Assembly (NCBI GenBank): GCA_022353185.1
Contig: JAKRWB010000438.1
Coordinates: 1 to 6,223 of the forward strand
Origin: ANME-2 cluster archaeon
GTDB lineage: Archaea > Halobacteriota > Methanosarcinia > Methanosarcinales > Methanocomedenaceae
Direction: 5' to 3'
DNA length: 6,223 nt
The position numbers were made by a program, and so were the translations under genes. Every line of letters begins with the position of its first letter. The stretch's first letter is position 1. Under the pieces are notes generated by a model that worked only from the letters and a program-made list of their open reading frames with translations, searched no databases and was not told where the DNA came from. Below are positions 5,966 to 6,223 of the stretch, in pieces.

Positions 5966-6009
5966 TTTCAACTATTACTGAACGGGATTGACAAGATAAT
6001 CAGGATTTT

Positions 6010-6223
6010 TCATCCCTCCCCCATCTCAGGCATCACCTTGATAAGCCCATGCAGCACCACCGCCGCCCCCACATACCAAACATAATCCCAGATACCGACC
6101 CCGGACCCGGCAGCCAGCAGCGCCACCAGGTTCAACGGCGGCACCGGCAGCAATCCCGAAAGCAACACCAGTACCACGAACACGACCGAAAACACCAGGT
6201 GCACAGCCGAGCGCTGTTTAAAA
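6010..6223 (-). CDS. Membrane protein of unknown function, C-terminal 70 residues (5' end missing)
   Basis: The minus-strand frame is open from the right edge to TGA at 6012-6010, so the gene continues outside the window; the GTG at 6204 need not be its start. The visible part begins FKQRSAVHLV and contains a strongly hydrophobic helix (about residues 7-27, VFSVVFVVLVLLSGLLPV), a PP turn, and a second hydrophobic stretch (about 30-60, with GIWDYVWYVGAAVVLHGL) before a short polar end (MPEMGEG). Third codon positions are mostly G or C, which supports real coding and makes this segment clearly richer in GC than its surroundings. I do not recognise the family. It is a polytopic or hairpin membrane protein; nothing adjacent hints at its role. 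Confidence 0.65.
   Translation of the reverse strand, partial: FKQRSAVHLVFSVVFVVLVLLSGLLPVPPLNLVALLAAGSGVGIWDYVWYVGAAVVLHGLIKVMPEMGEG

Larger units (their letters stand above)
5509..6009. other. 501-bp intergenic region with repeat hairpins and gene-start remnants
   Basis: No full-length gene is convincing here. In order it holds a T-rich tract after thiC, a short CACAGAG/GGCACGG repeat, a long near-perfect hairpin (5598-5672), a 22-codon minus-strand ORF with a strong ribosome binding site (5773-5705), and a plus-strand ATG at 5849 behind GGAGAT whose frame runs through a second repeat element (5879-5965) and then antisense to the last gene. That plus-strand frame (to 6085) is probably not a real protein. 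The stretch 5966-6009 shows nothing recognisable. Confidence 0.6.

Noticed and set aside
5849..6085. Plus-strand 78-codon ORF as a complete gene
   Set aside because: Its middle is translated repeat element B and its end is antisense to the GC-rich membrane-protein gene; only its start with GGAGAT is noteworthy.

Overview
The window looks like chromosomal DNA of a methanogen-related archaeon, most likely in the Methanosarcinales or the related methane-oxidising ANME-2/Methanoperedens lineages. The evidence is a tandem S-layer domain protein of the kind known from Methanosarcina, a TrkA-N/DHH phosphoesterase typical of euryarchaeotes, a short-form ThiC, Shine-Dalgarno sites combined with AT-rich promoter-like spacers, and intergenic repeats built from units like TCTGTGTAAA. 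The lineage is inferred from protein character alone; no marker gene is present.

Layout. (1) 1-2511, plus strand: the 3' part of a large cell-surface protein with two S-layer domains, two Ig-like repeats, a CARDB-like domain, a membrane anchor and a short tail. Its start lies outside the window. (2) 2512-2645: a low-complexity tract made of a 64-bp tetranucleotide microsatellite that runs into the K/E-coding tail of the next gene and contains that gene's stop codon. (3) 2605-4116, minus strand: a TrkA-N/DHH/DHHA1 phosphoesterase, convergent with the surface-protein gene. It appears to start at a non-canonical ATC codon behind a perfect GGAGGT site. (4) 4117-4227: a 111-bp divergent spacer with promoter-like AT-rich elements and small palindromes. 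(5) 4228-5508, plus strand: thiC, for the pyrimidine branch of thiamine synthesis. (6) 5509-6009: 501 bp without a convincing full gene. It holds a T-rich probable terminator, two hairpin-forming elements built from ~10-nt phased units, and between them the start of a tiny minus-strand ORF with an excellent ribosome binding site. (7) 6010-6223, minus strand: the GC-rich 3' end of an unrecognised membrane protein that runs off the right edge.

The genes do not form an evident pathway: surface protein, nucleotide-sensing phosphoesterase and thiamine enzyme are separate transcription units (convergent, then divergent). No defence system, mobile element with a transposase, CRISPR array or RNA gene is visible. 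The most unusual points are the probable ATC start codon, the microsatellite across a stop codon, and the paired phased-repeat hairpins flanking apparent gene-start remnants.
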